A stretch of 64,000 nt of DNA from Bin87 sp963665395 (GTDB taxonomy: Bacteria; Chloroflexota; Dehalococcoidia; Lucifugimonadales; UBA3495), in assembly GCA_963665395.2 (NCBI GenBank), contig OY762251.1, positions 1,116,001-1,180,000 on the forward strand, read 5' to 3'. Below are positions 56,149-64,000 of the stretch, piece after piece. The notes beneath the pieces are model-generated. The model had not been told where the DNA came from and did no database searches. It saw nothing but the letters and a program-made list of their open reading frames with translations. Made by a program: the position numbers and the translations under genes. Positions within the stretch are counted from its first letter, which is position 1, and every line of letters begins with the position of its first letter.

Positions 56149-57057
56149 CTACCGGCTGTCCCAGACGTCGGACTCGCCGGTTCCGGTCAGTTCATAAGCG
56201 CGATTGATGAACGTGCGGGCCGCCAACGTAATTTCGCGCTGGAAACGGCTTTGTTCCAAGTCGTCCATGCGGAAGGAAGCGCCAGCGTAACGGTAATGGA
56301 CGGCGTAGAGGCTCAGCCAGTTTTCGTATTCTCCGGGTCGGTCCGTTCTCTCATAGCCGGTGTATTCTATCAGCAAACGCAGTTGCGCGGCGGCCAGCGT
56401 GCCGCTTTCGACAGGGTCGTTCAGCAAGGTTTCGACAGGTTCAGCCAAGTTGTGTACCCGTCGGTAATCCAGGTCGGCGGCGGAGATCCAGGCTTTGATT
56501 GCGTTCTCAATGGCTTGCTGGGCGTGGAACCCGTAAATTTCCTGTTCACCATCGGGATGTTCAATTTCCCGGGTGAAGGCGCCTAGATGACGGTAGGCGG
56601 CTTGCAGTCGTTCCTTAACGTCCGGCCAACTGTCGGGATAGCCGTCGTCGCAAGAGTGGTCATAGTCGAGCCTTTCGCCGCTCATTATGATTCCGTCGCG
56701 CATTGCCTGGGCGGCCACGTGGTTTTTGGCCCGCCGGCAGTAGTCGAATTTGGCTTTCCGTATTGGGATAACGTCGGCGTCCAACCGGGGCGGGTTGAGT
56801 TCAAAGTAAGTTCTGACGGCTTTTCCGGCGCGCGAAGTCGGGCCAACTACGTCGTCAGCGCACACAATGAGCAAGTCCAGATCCGAGTTGGGCCGGTGGT
56901 CGCCCCGGGCGCGGGAGCCGAAAAGGATAACGGTGTCCGGCGACACAGCCTGCTGGGCCGCCTCGGCGGCGGCCCAGGCAATCGGGTCAGGCGCAGGGCC
57001 AAACCGGGGCGGCTTGGTGATCCTGCGGTAGTTGTAGTCATCCCCGACGGCCGTCAT
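56149..57057 (-). CDS. Fused nucleotidyltransferase-HEPN protein
   Basis: 302 residues. The N-terminal MNT-type nucleotidyltransferase has VILFGSRARGDHRPNSDLDL near 43-62 (GS...DxD). A helical C-terminal HEPN domain starts near 150 (VKERLQAAYRHLGAF, FHAQQAIENAIKAWISA, AGASFRMDDLEQSR). In the two-gene MNT-HEPN toxin-antitoxin systems, the transferase AMPylates the HEPN RNase; here both are in one chain. The RX4-6H motif may be RRVHNL-like but is not clear-cut. Confidence 0.78.
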   Translation of the reverse strand: MTAVGDDYNYRRITKPPRFGPAPDPIAWAAAEAAQQAVSPDTVILFGSRARGDHRPNSDLDLLIVCADDVVGPTSRAGKAVRTYFELNPPRLDADVIPIRKAKFDYCRRAKNHVAAQAMRDGIIMSGERLDYDHSCDDGYPDSWPDVKERLQAAYRHLGAFTREIEHPDGEQEIYGFHAQQAIENAIKAWISAADLDYRRVHNLAEPVETLLNDPVESGTLAAAQLRLLIEYTGYERTDRPGEYENWLSLYAVHYRYAGASFRMDDLEQSRFQREITLAARTFINRAYELTGTGESDVWDSR

Positions 57058-57139
57058 CAGCGACCTCCTCGGGCATCTGTCAGGTTATACCTGACTTTAT
57101 CATCTTTCCCGGATTGCAATCTGGTCATTCTTCAAGCTT

Positions 57140-57571
57140 TCAGTGGACGACTTGGTACTCCGCTTCGGCGATTTTCTGGCCTTGTTCATTGTAAATATAC
57201 ACCCAATGGTGTCCTGGAGCGCGGTGCCGCGGAGCGCCAATGTACACGTCCATGGTGCCGCTTCCGTCCTTTACGGACACGTGGGCATTCAGCCAATAGG
57301 TAACCCAGGGTTCGCTCTCCTCGTGGTACTGCTCTACCCACACCAATTGTCGCTCGTTTCTGTCCCCGCCGATGGCGTTCGGGAACCGGATAACAACCCA
57401 ACGGCGCTGGTCGTGAGATGCCGTCGGCAGGGTTGCAAAGCCATACTGTCGGTTGCTGCGGTATTTGTTTTGGATGCTGGGATTGGTCGACGGTTTCCCC
57501 AATCCGGCAATCGTCCCTTTGACCGCCGATTGGTCGGTGAACATCTGGGCTCCGTAGTACTTGGCCAGCAC
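57140..57571 (-). CDS. Probable C-terminal part of the metallopeptidase, out of frame
   Basis: 143 codons (YGAQMFTDQSAVKGTIAGLG, EPWVTYWLNAHVSVKDGSGT, GHHWVYIYNEQGQKIAEAEY). The reading extends upstream past any start codon as CPDCIGRQTLRNASNAAHVL, overlapping the end of the peptidase frame, and lacks a ribosome site. A one-base shift near 57610-57625 would fuse it to the peptidase. It reads as a beta-rich C-terminal domain. Confidence 0.45.
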   Translation of the reverse strand: MLAKYYGAQMFTDQSAVKGTIAGLGKPSTNPSIQNKYRSNRQYGFATLPTASHDQRRWVVIRFPNAIGGDRNERQLVWVEQYHEESEPWVTYWLNAHVSVKDGSGTMDVYIGAPRHRAPGHHWVYIYNEQGQKIAEAEYQVVH

Positions 57572-57590
57572 GTGGGCCGCATTGCTGGCG

Positions 57591-58928
57591 TTACGCAGCG
57601 TTTGCCGTCCAATGCAGTCGGGGCAGAGCCTGCATCAAGAGCCGGCCCTGGTCAACCGCCTGGTTAGCCTCATTGGTAGTACTCCGGTATAGTTGCCGAA
57701 ATCGGTTCTCAAAGTCCGCGGCGTCCATGCTGCGGTCCAAGTGGACGAACAGGCGCTGGCCTAACGAGTAATTGCATCTGGTGCCGCCAGTAGCGCCATA
57801 TTCGGGCAAATCGGCTTTCATGTGTTCGATGGTCCGGTAGTATGGACACGGTTCTTGACTGGTGGTGACGTCGGCGTCGTCGGTATTGCGCCACAGGGAG
57901 TAAGAGCCAACGTATTCGGCCGCGCCTTCGGCTAACCAATCTTCCTGTTCATACCACCAGAAGTGCCCGATTTCGTGAGCGATGGTGCGTTGTAATTCCC
58001 GTATGTTGCCATCTTCTTCCAGCCAGGCGTCGATCCACACGGCCACGCCGTTGTTGTAGCCTTGCGCCCCTTCCGCCTCTGCTACCAGGACGGGAACATA
58101 ACCCCAGGTCAAAGTGTCCTGCATCAGTTCTTCGACGTGGCCGATGGCGTCCACCGCGGCCGGTGTCGCCGGCCCGGTAGTGCGATAGCGTGGCCGGACC
58201 ACCGCAATGGCACCTGGCAATCCACCGCGCCGGGTTATCTGCCGGATTTCAACCTCCCCGCTGGTCATAAGCGCTCCAACGGTGTCATGCTGCCCCTGGA
58301 CGTAGGGCAATTCCAGTACGCTGACCACGTGGGCCGCCGCATCGGTAATGCCACCCCGCTGGTTCGTGTAATAATCGACTATCCATTGGGCGTAAAACGG
58401 GTTGTCCATGGCAATGCCGGTGATGCTGTACAGCGCGTACCAGTCGTGCGTTTCGTGGGATTGCATGAACGGTTGGGCGGTGATGCTGCGAGCTACGTCA
58501 GGGTCAATATCGTCAAGCAGGCTGAGCATACCCAACGTGAGCCGTTCGTAGGTGGTGACGCCGTCCAGCGCCCACGGCAATTTCTGTGCGTCATCGGTAA
58601 TCCGAGCCATCGGCGCGTTGTCCATCGCTGAACCCTGTGGAACCCGAGCCGTTATGTCCCGCGCCTGCCGCAGTCGCAGGTCAAGGCTACGACTCATTTG
58701 GCGAACATCCCACGCAGAAGCGTCGTGCCTGGAGTTAGTTCCTCCGAAGCAGTTGTCGGGGTCGGTTTCGCAAGTGCCCGGCGGGTTGTTCCCGTACTGC
58801 GCGCCGTCGCGGTCCGGCTGGTAGGCTTCGGCCCCCCCGATCGAGGTCAGCAAAAACACGCTGACGACGGCGACAACGGTAGCCAAGGATGCCAGCGCGG
58901 TTCTTCTGATGGCAGTTCCAGCAAACAT
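57591..58928 (-). CDS. Secreted zinc metallopeptidase (HExxH), probably frameshifted at its end
   Basis: 445 residues from the ATG at 58928. Signal peptide FAGTAIRRTALASLATVVAV, cleavage after GGAEA. The zinc motif TIAHEIGHFWWYEQEDWLAE near 300 has HEIGH with downstream glutamates in WLAEGAAEY, a gluzincin-like arrangement. The N-terminal third is a helical region rich in DARQIT/RITDD-type segments. The frame ends prematurely (LHWTANAA) and a plausible continuation exists in another frame at 57140-57571. Confidence 0.7.
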   Translation of the reverse strand: MFAGTAIRRTALASLATVVAVVSVFLLTSIGGAEAYQPDRDGAQYGNNPPGTCETDPDNCFGGTNSRHDASAWDVRQMSRSLDLRLRQARDITARVPQGSAMDNAPMARITDDAQKLPWALDGVTTYERLTLGMLSLLDDIDPDVARSITAQPFMQSHETHDWYALYSITGIAMDNPFYAQWIVDYYTNQRGGITDAAAHVVSVLELPYVQGQHDTVGALMTSGEVEIRQITRRGGLPGAIAVVRPRYRTTGPATPAAVDAIGHVEELMQDTLTWGYVPVLVAEAEGAQGYNNGVAVWIDAWLEEDGNIRELQRTIAHEIGHFWWYEQEDWLAEGAAEYVGSYSLWRNTDDADVTTSQEPCPYYRTIEHMKADLPEYGATGGTRCNYSLGQRLFVHLDRSMDAADFENRFRQLYRSTTNEANQAVDQGRLLMQALPRLHWTANAA

Positions 58929-58955
58929 TTGTATTTGGCTCTTTGTGGAAAAATC

Positions 58956-59066
58956 GTCAGAAGCGGGATTTCCAGGATTTGACGGATTCTCAGAATTGGA
59001 GCCGTCCCACAGCCGCGATCTCCCAATCCTGACCATCTTCCCAATCCGGTAAATCCTGCTTCTGAC
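58956..59066. repeat. R2 inverted-repeat element
   Basis: GTCAGAAGCGGGATTT ... AAATCCTGCTTCTGAC, between the peptidase start and the end of the acyl-CoA dehydrogenase gene. Interior differs from the other full copies. Confidence 0.7.
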
Positions 59067-59086
59067 AACTCTTCAAGGGGAAGACG

Positions 59087-60226
59087 CTACGCCGCCTCAA
59101 TCTCCTGCAACGCCACTTCCTTATGCTCGTGGACGCTGCCGTAGGATAGCTCCTGCACCTTGGCCCGGCGGGTGTAGAGTTGGAGGTTGTGCTCCATGGT
59201 GAAGCCGATGGCCCCATGGCACTGGTGGCCCAGGGAGCAGACCCGCTGGTAGGCCCCGCTGCACCAGGCTTTGGCCATGGCGACCTCCCGGCGCGCCGCT
59301 TCGCCCTCGGATATAGCCCAGGCCGCCTGGTAGGCAATGTGCCGCGCCCCCTCCACATCGGTGGCCATGTTGGAGCAGTGGTGTTGTACCGCCTGGAAGC
59401 TGCCCACCGGCCGGCCGAACTGCGTCCGCTGCTTGACGTACTCCACGGTCATGTCCAGCACCGCCTCGGCGCCGCCCACCATCTGCACGCAGTGGGCCGC
59501 CGTGGCCCGGGCCAGCGTCCGCTCGATGACCGGCCAAGCCTGTCCAACCTCGCCCAGCGCGGCGCCGGCGCCCACGGACACGTTGTCCAGGCGCACCTCA
59601 CAGAGCCGCTCGTTGCCAATGGTGCTGATTTGTTCCACCTCCACGCCGGCAGTGTTGGACGGGACGAGGAACAGGGTAATGCCTTGTTCAGCATCGTCGC
59701 CGGCGGGCATAGTCCTGGCCGCTACGATGATGGTGTCGGCGGCATGTGCGTCGGGCACGAAGAGCTTGGTTCCGCTGATACTGTAGCCGTCGCCGGATGC
59801 GCTGGCCTGGGTCTCCACGCCCCAAGCCTCAGTGGTAGCCGACGGCTCAGTGAGGGCCAGGGTCAGGCGCACGGTGCCGGCGCAAACGCCGGTTAGCAGG
59901 TCGCGTTTCTGCTCGTCGCTGCCGGCGTCCAGCACGGTAAGACCGCCCAGCACGACGGTGGCGAAGAACGGAGCCGGCAACAGGGCGCGGCCCATCTCCT
60001 CAACCAGCACCGCCAGGTCCAGGAAGGAACCCCCGGTGCCGCCGTACTGTTCGGGGAAGGGTATGCCGGTCCAGCCCAGGTTGACCACCTGACGCCAGAC
60101 GTCTTCGCTGAAACCCTGGGAGTCGTTTTCCAGTTCGCGCACCAGCGTCAGCGGGCATTCCTGCGCCAGAAACTCCCGCGCCGAGTTCTTCAGCATCTGC
60201 TGAATCTCGCTCAGTCCCATGTCCAT
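59087..60226 (-). CDS. Acyl-CoA dehydrogenase
   Basis: 379 residues from the ATG at 60226, with GGAGGG upstream. The order follows ACAD: N-terminal helices (WRQVVNLGWTGIPFPEQYGG), middle beta domain with LALTEPSATTEAWG and the FAD-contact segment KLFVPDAHAADTII, and C-terminal helices with VKQRTQFGRPVGSFQAVQH. The family's catalytic Glu region is not conclusive (CHGAIGFTMEHNLQLYTRRA), so the subtype is unclear. FAD-dependent alpha,beta-oxidation of an acyl-CoA. Adjacent to a flavin monooxygenase gene on the same strand. Confidence 0.9.
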   Translation of the reverse strand: MDMGLSEIQQMLKNSAREFLAQECPLTLVRELENDSQGFSEDVWRQVVNLGWTGIPFPEQYGGTGGSFLDLAVLVEEMGRALLPAPFFATVVLGGLTVLDAGSDEQKRDLLTGVCAGTVRLTLALTEPSATTEAWGVETQASASGDGYSISGTKLFVPDAHAADTIIVAARTMPAGDDAEQGITLFLVPSNTAGVEVEQISTIGNERLCEVRLDNVSVGAGAALGEVGQAWPVIERTLARATAAHCVQMVGGAEAVLDMTVEYVKQRTQFGRPVGSFQAVQHHCSNMATDVEGARHIAYQAAWAISEGEAARREVAMAKAWCSGAYQRVCSLGHQCHGAIGFTMEHNLQLYTRRAKVQELSYGSVHEHKEVALQEIEAA

Positions 60227-60412
60227 AAGTAGGCCCTCCCGGGCGATGGTTCGTTCATTAATTGGCGGTCGGCGAAACCGCAGGGAGTATAGCGCACCGA
60301 GTCGGGAGCGGCAAACCGGATGGAGTTCATTAGGGTTGTGCACAACCCACCAGCCCTTAACCTGTCATTCCGGCGAAAGCCGGCATCCGCACCTGGGCTG
60401 CGCTCCATAGAA

Positions 60413-61522
60413 TTAGCCAAAAGCCGGCATCACCTCCTCCGCAAACAGCCGTATCGACTGCCGAGCGTGCTCCGGGTCAATGTAGCCGAACAGATGCCGG
60501 GCGCAGAAGATGTCGTGCCCAATGAGACCGTGCTGTTCCTTCAGCCGTTTCGCCACCGTCTCCGGGCTGCCCACCAGAGCGATGCCGTTGTCGATCCAGA
60601 AGTCGTAGGACTGCGCTCGCTCGCGGAAGGTGCGTCGCAACTCCGCCCGCTCCGGCGTCCCCGGGTCTTCGCCCCGCATCCCGAAAGGCCCGTAGCCGAC
60701 GCGGGTGGAACCGATGTAGTCCTGCCCCTTGCCGGCCGGCACGGCCGACGGAAACGCAGCGGTGGCCAGGAAGGGTTCCGCCTGCTCCCGGGCCTTTTCG
60801 TCCGTCTCGGCGACGTGGACGTGGCGGGTCAGGAAGGTCTTGGGCATGGGCGTGTCGTGGCCGGCCTCACGCCACAGCTCGCGCCACGTCTCGAACTTGT
60901 CGGCGATGACCTGGTCGGTGTCGATGTTCTGCGAGACATTGAAGTTCTTTTTGGCCGCGTACTCGAAACTGGCCGCGCTGTGCGCGCCGAACCACACCGG
61001 CGGGTGCGGCTTCTGGTACGGCGCCGGCGTGCTCAACGCCTCATCGAACCGGAAATACTCCCCTTCGTAGGTCACGCTGCCCTCTTTCCACGCCATCAGG
61101 ATGATGTCCAGCGCTTCCTCGCTTATGTCTCGCCGGCGGCCGAAGTCCACGTTCCACCGCAGGAATTCGTGGTAGGTGACGCCGGTGCCGGCGCCGAACT
61201 CCACCCGCCCCCGGGACAGGTGGTCCAGCATCGCCACTTCCTCGGCCAGCCGCACCGGATGGTGAAAGGGCAGCTGGTAAATCATCACACCAAACCGCAT
61301 CGCGCTGGTGGCCCGGGCCAACGCCGTCAGATAGACGCTGGGCGAACTGAGAAAGCTCAGGTCCGAGCTCTGGTGCTCGATGGAGAAGTAGTATTTATAC
61401 CCCATCTGCTCCGCTTCCTGCGCCCCGCGAATATGCTCGTCGTACACGTCCGCGGCCAACGAATGCGACTCCATCTGCGCCTGGTCCAGCACGTCATAAA
61501 GCCCGATTTCCATTTTCGCCAT
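60413..61522 (-). CDS. Luciferase-like flavin-dependent monooxygenase
   Basis: 369 residues, TIM-barrel bacterial-luciferase family. YYFSIEHQSSDLSFLSSPSV near 44, RFGVMIYQLPFHHPVRLAEE near 77, DHLSRGRVEFGAGTGVTYHE near 100, and C-terminal DNGIALVGSPETVAKRLKEQ. Uses FMNH2 or F420-type cofactors to oxidise organic substrates; expanded in SAR202-type bacteria. An R3 hairpin lies upstream of the acyl-CoA dehydrogenase gene between the two (about 60363-60388). Confidence 0.9.
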   Translation of the reverse strand: MAKMEIGLYDVLDQAQMESHSLAADVYDEHIRGAQEAEQMGYKYYFSIEHQSSDLSFLSSPSVYLTALARATSAMRFGVMIYQLPFHHPVRLAEEVAMLDHLSRGRVEFGAGTGVTYHEFLRWNVDFGRRRDISEEALDIILMAWKEGSVTYEGEYFRFDEALSTPAPYQKPHPPVWFGAHSAASFEYAAKKNFNVSQNIDTDQVIADKFETWRELWREAGHDTPMPKTFLTRHVHVAETDEKAREQAEPFLATAAFPSAVPAGKGQDYIGSTRVGYGPFGMRGEDPGTPERAELRRTFRERAQSYDFWIDNGIALVGSPETVAKRLKEQHGLIGHDIFCARHLFGYIDPEHARQSIRLFAEEVMPAFG

Positions 61523-61550
61523 GCCGATTTACCTCCCTGGTGCGCTCCAA

Positions 61551-61705
61551 CCTTCCCGACCTGTCATTGCGAGAATGCCGCCAGGTCCGCCTATGGCGGA
61601 TGGCAATCTCGTCGCGGGATTGCCGGTTGCGCCTGAACATCCCTGCTACGCCGGCGAGATTGCCATCCGCCGGAGGCGGACGCTCGCAATGACAAGTTGG
61701 GTCGG
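61551..61705. repeat. R1-related inverted-repeat element with different ends
   Basis: The TGTCATTGCGAG...CTCGCAATGACA core is present, but the ends read CTCCAACCTTCCCGACC and GGTCGGAGC-type sequence rather than CTCAYGCGTACCCA. The interior contains CCGCCTATGGCGGA-type small palindromes. No clear target duplication was seen. Confidence 0.6.
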
Positions 61706-61765
61706 AGCAAGGGCTTGTCACTATCCCGTAGTATAATCCCAATTATTCGCCATGGAGGGCCTGTT

Positions 61766-62554
61766 ATGACCGCCGTTGACTATTCCGTGCTGGAGAATTC
61801 CGTGGGTTCGGGCCGTTCCTTCTACCCCCAGCGCCACTGGACCAAGACGCCGGAGAGCGCAGTGGACTACGCGGTCAACGTGGCCGACGGCGTGCAGCTG
61901 TCGTGCCGGTTCCACGCCGTGGACCGGGCCTATCCCACCGTGCTGTTCTTCTACGGCAACGGCGAGACCGCCGCCGGCTACGACCACATCGCGCCCCACT
62001 ACAACGAGATTGGCGCCAACTTCTTCGTCGCCGACTACCGGGGCTACGGCGCGTCCGGCGGCGCTCCCACCTTCAACACCATGCTGGCCGACGCCCACGT
62101 CGTCCTGGACGGGGTGCGGGAGGCCATAGCTGAGTTGCAAATCACCGGCCCGCTGTACGTCATGGGCCGCTCCATGGGCCGCCACGCCGCCGGCGAACTG
62201 GCCGTCACCGAGTCCGACAAACTCAACGGCGTCATCATCGAGAGCGGCCGCCCCAACCTGGGCCGTTTCGCCGACGGCCTCGCGCCCGACGTGATAAAGG
62301 CGCTGGAGGACGACTACCACGCCAAGTTCTACTCCATCGACATCCCCGCCCTGGTCATCCACGGCCAATGGGACGAGTTGGCCCCGCTGCAAGATGCAGT
62401 GGATATGCACGACAAGTTCAAAACTGAGAATAAACGCCTGGAAATCATCCCCAACGCCGGCCACAACGACCTGATGTACGTCGGCTATCAGCAATACTTC
62501 ACCGCAATCCGAGACTTCCTGGCCCGTTACGCCAGCCCCGGCCGGTCGTGTTGA
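61766..62554 (+). CDS. Alpha/beta hydrolase, BAAT/dienelactone-like
   Basis: 262 residues from the ATG at 61766 (GGAGGG upstream). VLFFYGNGETAAGYDHIAPH near 58 is the oxyanion strand, VADYRGYGASGGAPTFNTML near 88, nucleophile elbow YVMGRSMGRHAAGEL near 134, acid WDELAPL near 213 and His in IPNAGHNDLMYVG near 239. It resembles bacterial serine hydrolases of the FrsA/YfhR type; the substrate is unknown. Confidence 0.85.
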   Translation: MTAVDYSVLENSVGSGRSFYPQRHWTKTPESAVDYAVNVADGVQLSCRFHAVDRAYPTVLFFYGNGETAAGYDHIAPHYNEIGANFFVADYRGYGASGGAPTFNTMLADAHVVLDGVREAIAELQITGPLYVMGRSMGRHAAGELAVTESDKLNGVIIESGRPNLGRFADGLAPDVIKALEDDYHAKFYSIDIPALVIHGQWDELAPLQDAVDMHDKFKTENKRLEIIPNAGHNDLMYVGYQQYFTAIRDFLARYASPGRSC

Positions 62555-62609
62555 CGTTTCCCGTCATTCCGGCGAAAGCCGGAATCTAGGGCTCTCGAGG
62601 AGGCCAGCT

Positions 62610-63023
62610 ATGGGCATCTTTTACGCAAAAGTAAGCGTCGCTAACCTGCATGGCGGCGACGCTCACGAAACCGAAGCATTGGTTGACACCGGGGCTACCG
62701 ATTCGGCCTTCCCCGCCGCGTTGCTGGAGGAGCTCGGTATCCGGCCTAGACGGCGGTTCACCTATGTTACGGCTGACGGCTCAACGGTGGAGTGTGGGTA
62801 CGGCTCTGCCCTGCTGACCATCACGCTGGACGACGGCCAAACCGTGAGCGATTTTTGCCCGGTGGCATTCTGGCCGGATGAGAGCGGGCAGTGCATCGGG
62901 GCGACGACGCTCCAAACGTTAAAACTGGCGGTAGATACGCCTGACGAAAGGCTGGTCGAAGTGCAGTTTGGCCGGCGCGGCTGGGCGGGAAGGCTGACCC
63001 GGAACGGCGACGCGATAGGCTAG
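62610..63023 (+). CDS. Retropepsin-like aspartic protease family protein (copy 4 of 5)
   Basis: 137 residues. TEALVDTGATDSAFPAALLE near 22-41; SDFCPVAFWPDESGQCIGAT near 90-109. AGGAGG precedes. The next gene is a near copy; their first ~45 codons and ribosome sites are almost identical. An R3 hairpin lies just upstream (about 62572-62592). Confidence 0.8.
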   Translation: MGIFYAKVSVANLHGGDAHETEALVDTGATDSAFPAALLEELGIRPRRRFTYVTADGSTVECGYGSALLTITLDDGQTVSDFCPVAFWPDESGQCIGATTLQTLKLAVDTPDERLVEVQFGRRGWAGRLTRNGDAIG

Positions 63024-63057
63024 TTGGGCTGCAATTACGACCTCAGGGAGGCCAGCT

Positions 63058-63471
63058 ATGGGCATCTTTTACGCGAAAGTCAGCGTCGCAAACCTGGCGG
63101 GCGGCGACGCTCACGAAACCGAAGCATTGGTTGACACCGGGGCTACCGATTCGGCATTTCCCGCCGCGTTGCTGGAGTCTCTGCGCATCCGTCCGGAGCG
63201 GTTTGAAACCTACGTCACGGCTGACGGCTCCGAGGTGGAATGCGGCTACGGATACGCCCGGCTCACCATCGCCCTGGACGACGACCAAAGCGTCAGAGGT
63301 ATCGCCCCCGTGGCCTTCTGGCCGGACGAGAGCGGGCAGTGTATCGGAGCGTCGGCCCTCCAATACCTGAAACTTGCGGTAGATATGCCTGAGGAAAGAT
63401 TGGTTAGAGTGCGGATGGCGCGGCGCGGTTGGGCGGGAAGGCTGGACCGGAACGGCGGCCCGAAAGGCTAG
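63058..63471 (+). CDS. Retropepsin-like aspartic protease family protein (copy 5 of 5)
   Basis: 137 residues, tandem twin of the preceding gene. TEALVDTGATDSAFPAALLE is identical; the body differs (YVTADGSEVECGYGYARL; IAPVAFWPDESGQCIGASAL). It lies 34 bases after copy 4. The single DTG per chain implies dimerisation, possibly a heterodimer of the two. Confidence 0.8.
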   Translation: MGIFYAKVSVANLAGGDAHETEALVDTGATDSAFPAALLESLRIRPERFETYVTADGSEVECGYGYARLTIALDDDQSVRGIAPVAFWPDESGQCIGASALQYLKLAVDMPEERLVRVRMARRGWAGRLDRNGGPKG

Positions 63472-63479
63472 TATTTCCG

Positions 63480-63576
63480 GTTGTCATTGCGAGGAGCGCA
63501 GCGACGTGGCAATCCCGATGGCTGTGCGACGACGCCCCTGGTGACGAGATTGCCACGCTACGCTCGCAATGACAGA
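63480..63576. repeat. R1-type repeat core
   Basis: TTGTCATTGCGAGGAGCGCA ... CTACGCTCGCAATGACAGAT with GTGGCAATCCCG/CGAGATTGCCAC arms. The CTCAYGCGTACCCA ends are not recognisable, so this is a decayed or alternative form. Confidence 0.6.
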
Positions 63577-63630
63577 TTGGACGAAAGTTGATATGCATGA
63601 GATCCCGATGCAGACCAGGAGGGCGGTATC

Positions 63631-64000
63631 ATGGCAACGCAGATTGCGGAACAGATTAGGGTCGGGAGCATCGACGAGCTGAAGGCCGGCGGTTGCCGCG
63701 TGGTCACCGGCGGCGGCCACGCCATCGCCGTTTTCCACCACGACGGACGGGTGTACGCCGTGGACAACCGCTGCCCCCACATGGGCTTTCCCTTGGACCG
63801 GGGCAGCGTCAAGGATGGCATCCTCACCTGCCACTGGCACAACGCCCGCTTCGACCTGGCCAGCGGCGGCACCTTCAACCCCTTCGCCGACGACGTGCGC
63901 AGCTTCCCGGTAACCGTCGTTGACGGGCAGGTGTGGGTGGACCCGCAACCCGCCCAGCGCGACGAGACCCAGCATTGGGCCGGCCGCCTGCGTGACGGCA
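63631..64000 (+). CDS. Rieske [2Fe-2S] protein, 3' end outside window
   Basis: ATG at 63631 after AGGAGGG; the frame stays open to the last base (123 codons). Cluster ligands are NRCPHMGFPLDRGSVKDG (Cys-x-His) near 51 and LTCHWHNARFDLASGG (Cys-xx-His) near 71. It is a ferredoxin-like Rieske domain, as in the electron-transfer component or N-terminus of oxygenases. The C-terminal extension after WVDPQPAQ suggests a larger protein. Confidence 0.88.
   Translation, partial: MATQIAEQIRVGSIDELKAGGCRVVTGGGHAIAVFHHDGRVYAVDNRCPHMGFPLDRGSVKDGILTCHWHNARFDLASGGTFNPFADDVRSFPVTVVDGQVWVDPQPAQRDETQHWAGRLRDG

Overview
The window is high-GC bacterial chromosome with short operons on both strands and many repeats. 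The gene mix suggests an uncultivated Chloroflexota lineage of the Dehalococcoidia/SAR202 type: a luciferase-like monooxygenase, acyl-CoA dehydrogenase, amidohydrolase, MaoC dehydratase, a DUF35/TPP-enzyme cluster, an oligopeptide-binding lipoprotein with VEVTRVV-type repeats, many Uma2 nucleases and retropepsin-like proteases. That assignment is inference from gene content; no rRNA is present.

Layout. 1-4.7 kb: partial arsM, pdxA, two tandem PaREP1-like genes, proC, yggT, a P-loop kinase. 4.7-10.6 kb (minus): a defence operon of mcrB, mcrC and a nuclease-methyltransferase, led by a lone HicB-like gene. 10.6-19.1 kb: a third PaREP1-like gene, a collapsed leucyl aminopeptidase, a beta-propeller protein, dodecin, a DUF35/carboxymuconolactone/TPP-enzyme cluster, YbaK and MaoC proteins. 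19.3-25 kb: a retropepsin-like gene, a second nuclease-methyltransferase and a PIN toxin-antitoxin island with one antitoxin split by a small mobile element. 25-34.5 kb: a hendecad coiled-coil protein, a hydrolase plus a copy of its own C-terminus, an MFS transporter, infC-rpmI-rplT, an FAH-family hydrolase, a decayed fibronectin-type gene and tRNA-Arg(TCT). 34.5-39.5 kb: amidohydrolase and oligopeptide ABC genes without ATPases. 40-49.6 kb: a third nuclease-methyltransferase, a cupin, RidA, a broken methyltransferase/HNH gene, a frameshifted antitoxin, Uma2. 49.8-57 kb: a MoxR-type ATPase, three tandem Uma2 genes, a candidate selenoprotein, two hicBA modules, HD, HIT and nucleotidyltransferase-HEPN proteins. 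57-64 kb: metallopeptidase, acyl-CoA dehydrogenase, flavin monooxygenase, hydrolase, two tandem retropepsin-like genes and a partial Rieske protein.

Two themes dominate. First, there is a dense layer of defence, toxin-antitoxin and small nuclease/protease genes, many duplicated in tandem and several visibly broken. Second, there are short non-coding mobile elements. One family (about 135 bp, ends CTCAYGCGTACCCA) makes 10-bp target duplications. Another (133 bp, ends CAGGGCTTGTGCAAAGTC) makes about 9-bp duplications. Each has interrupted a recognisable gene here, and no transposase for either lies in the window.

The most unusual gene is at 53012-53341 on the minus strand. A 109-codon frame resembling the CC/Se-motif (HesB-like) family contains one internal UGA. 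A hairpin with a GGUC apical loop follows it at the spacing expected of a bacterial SECIS element, so it is a candidate selenoprotein.
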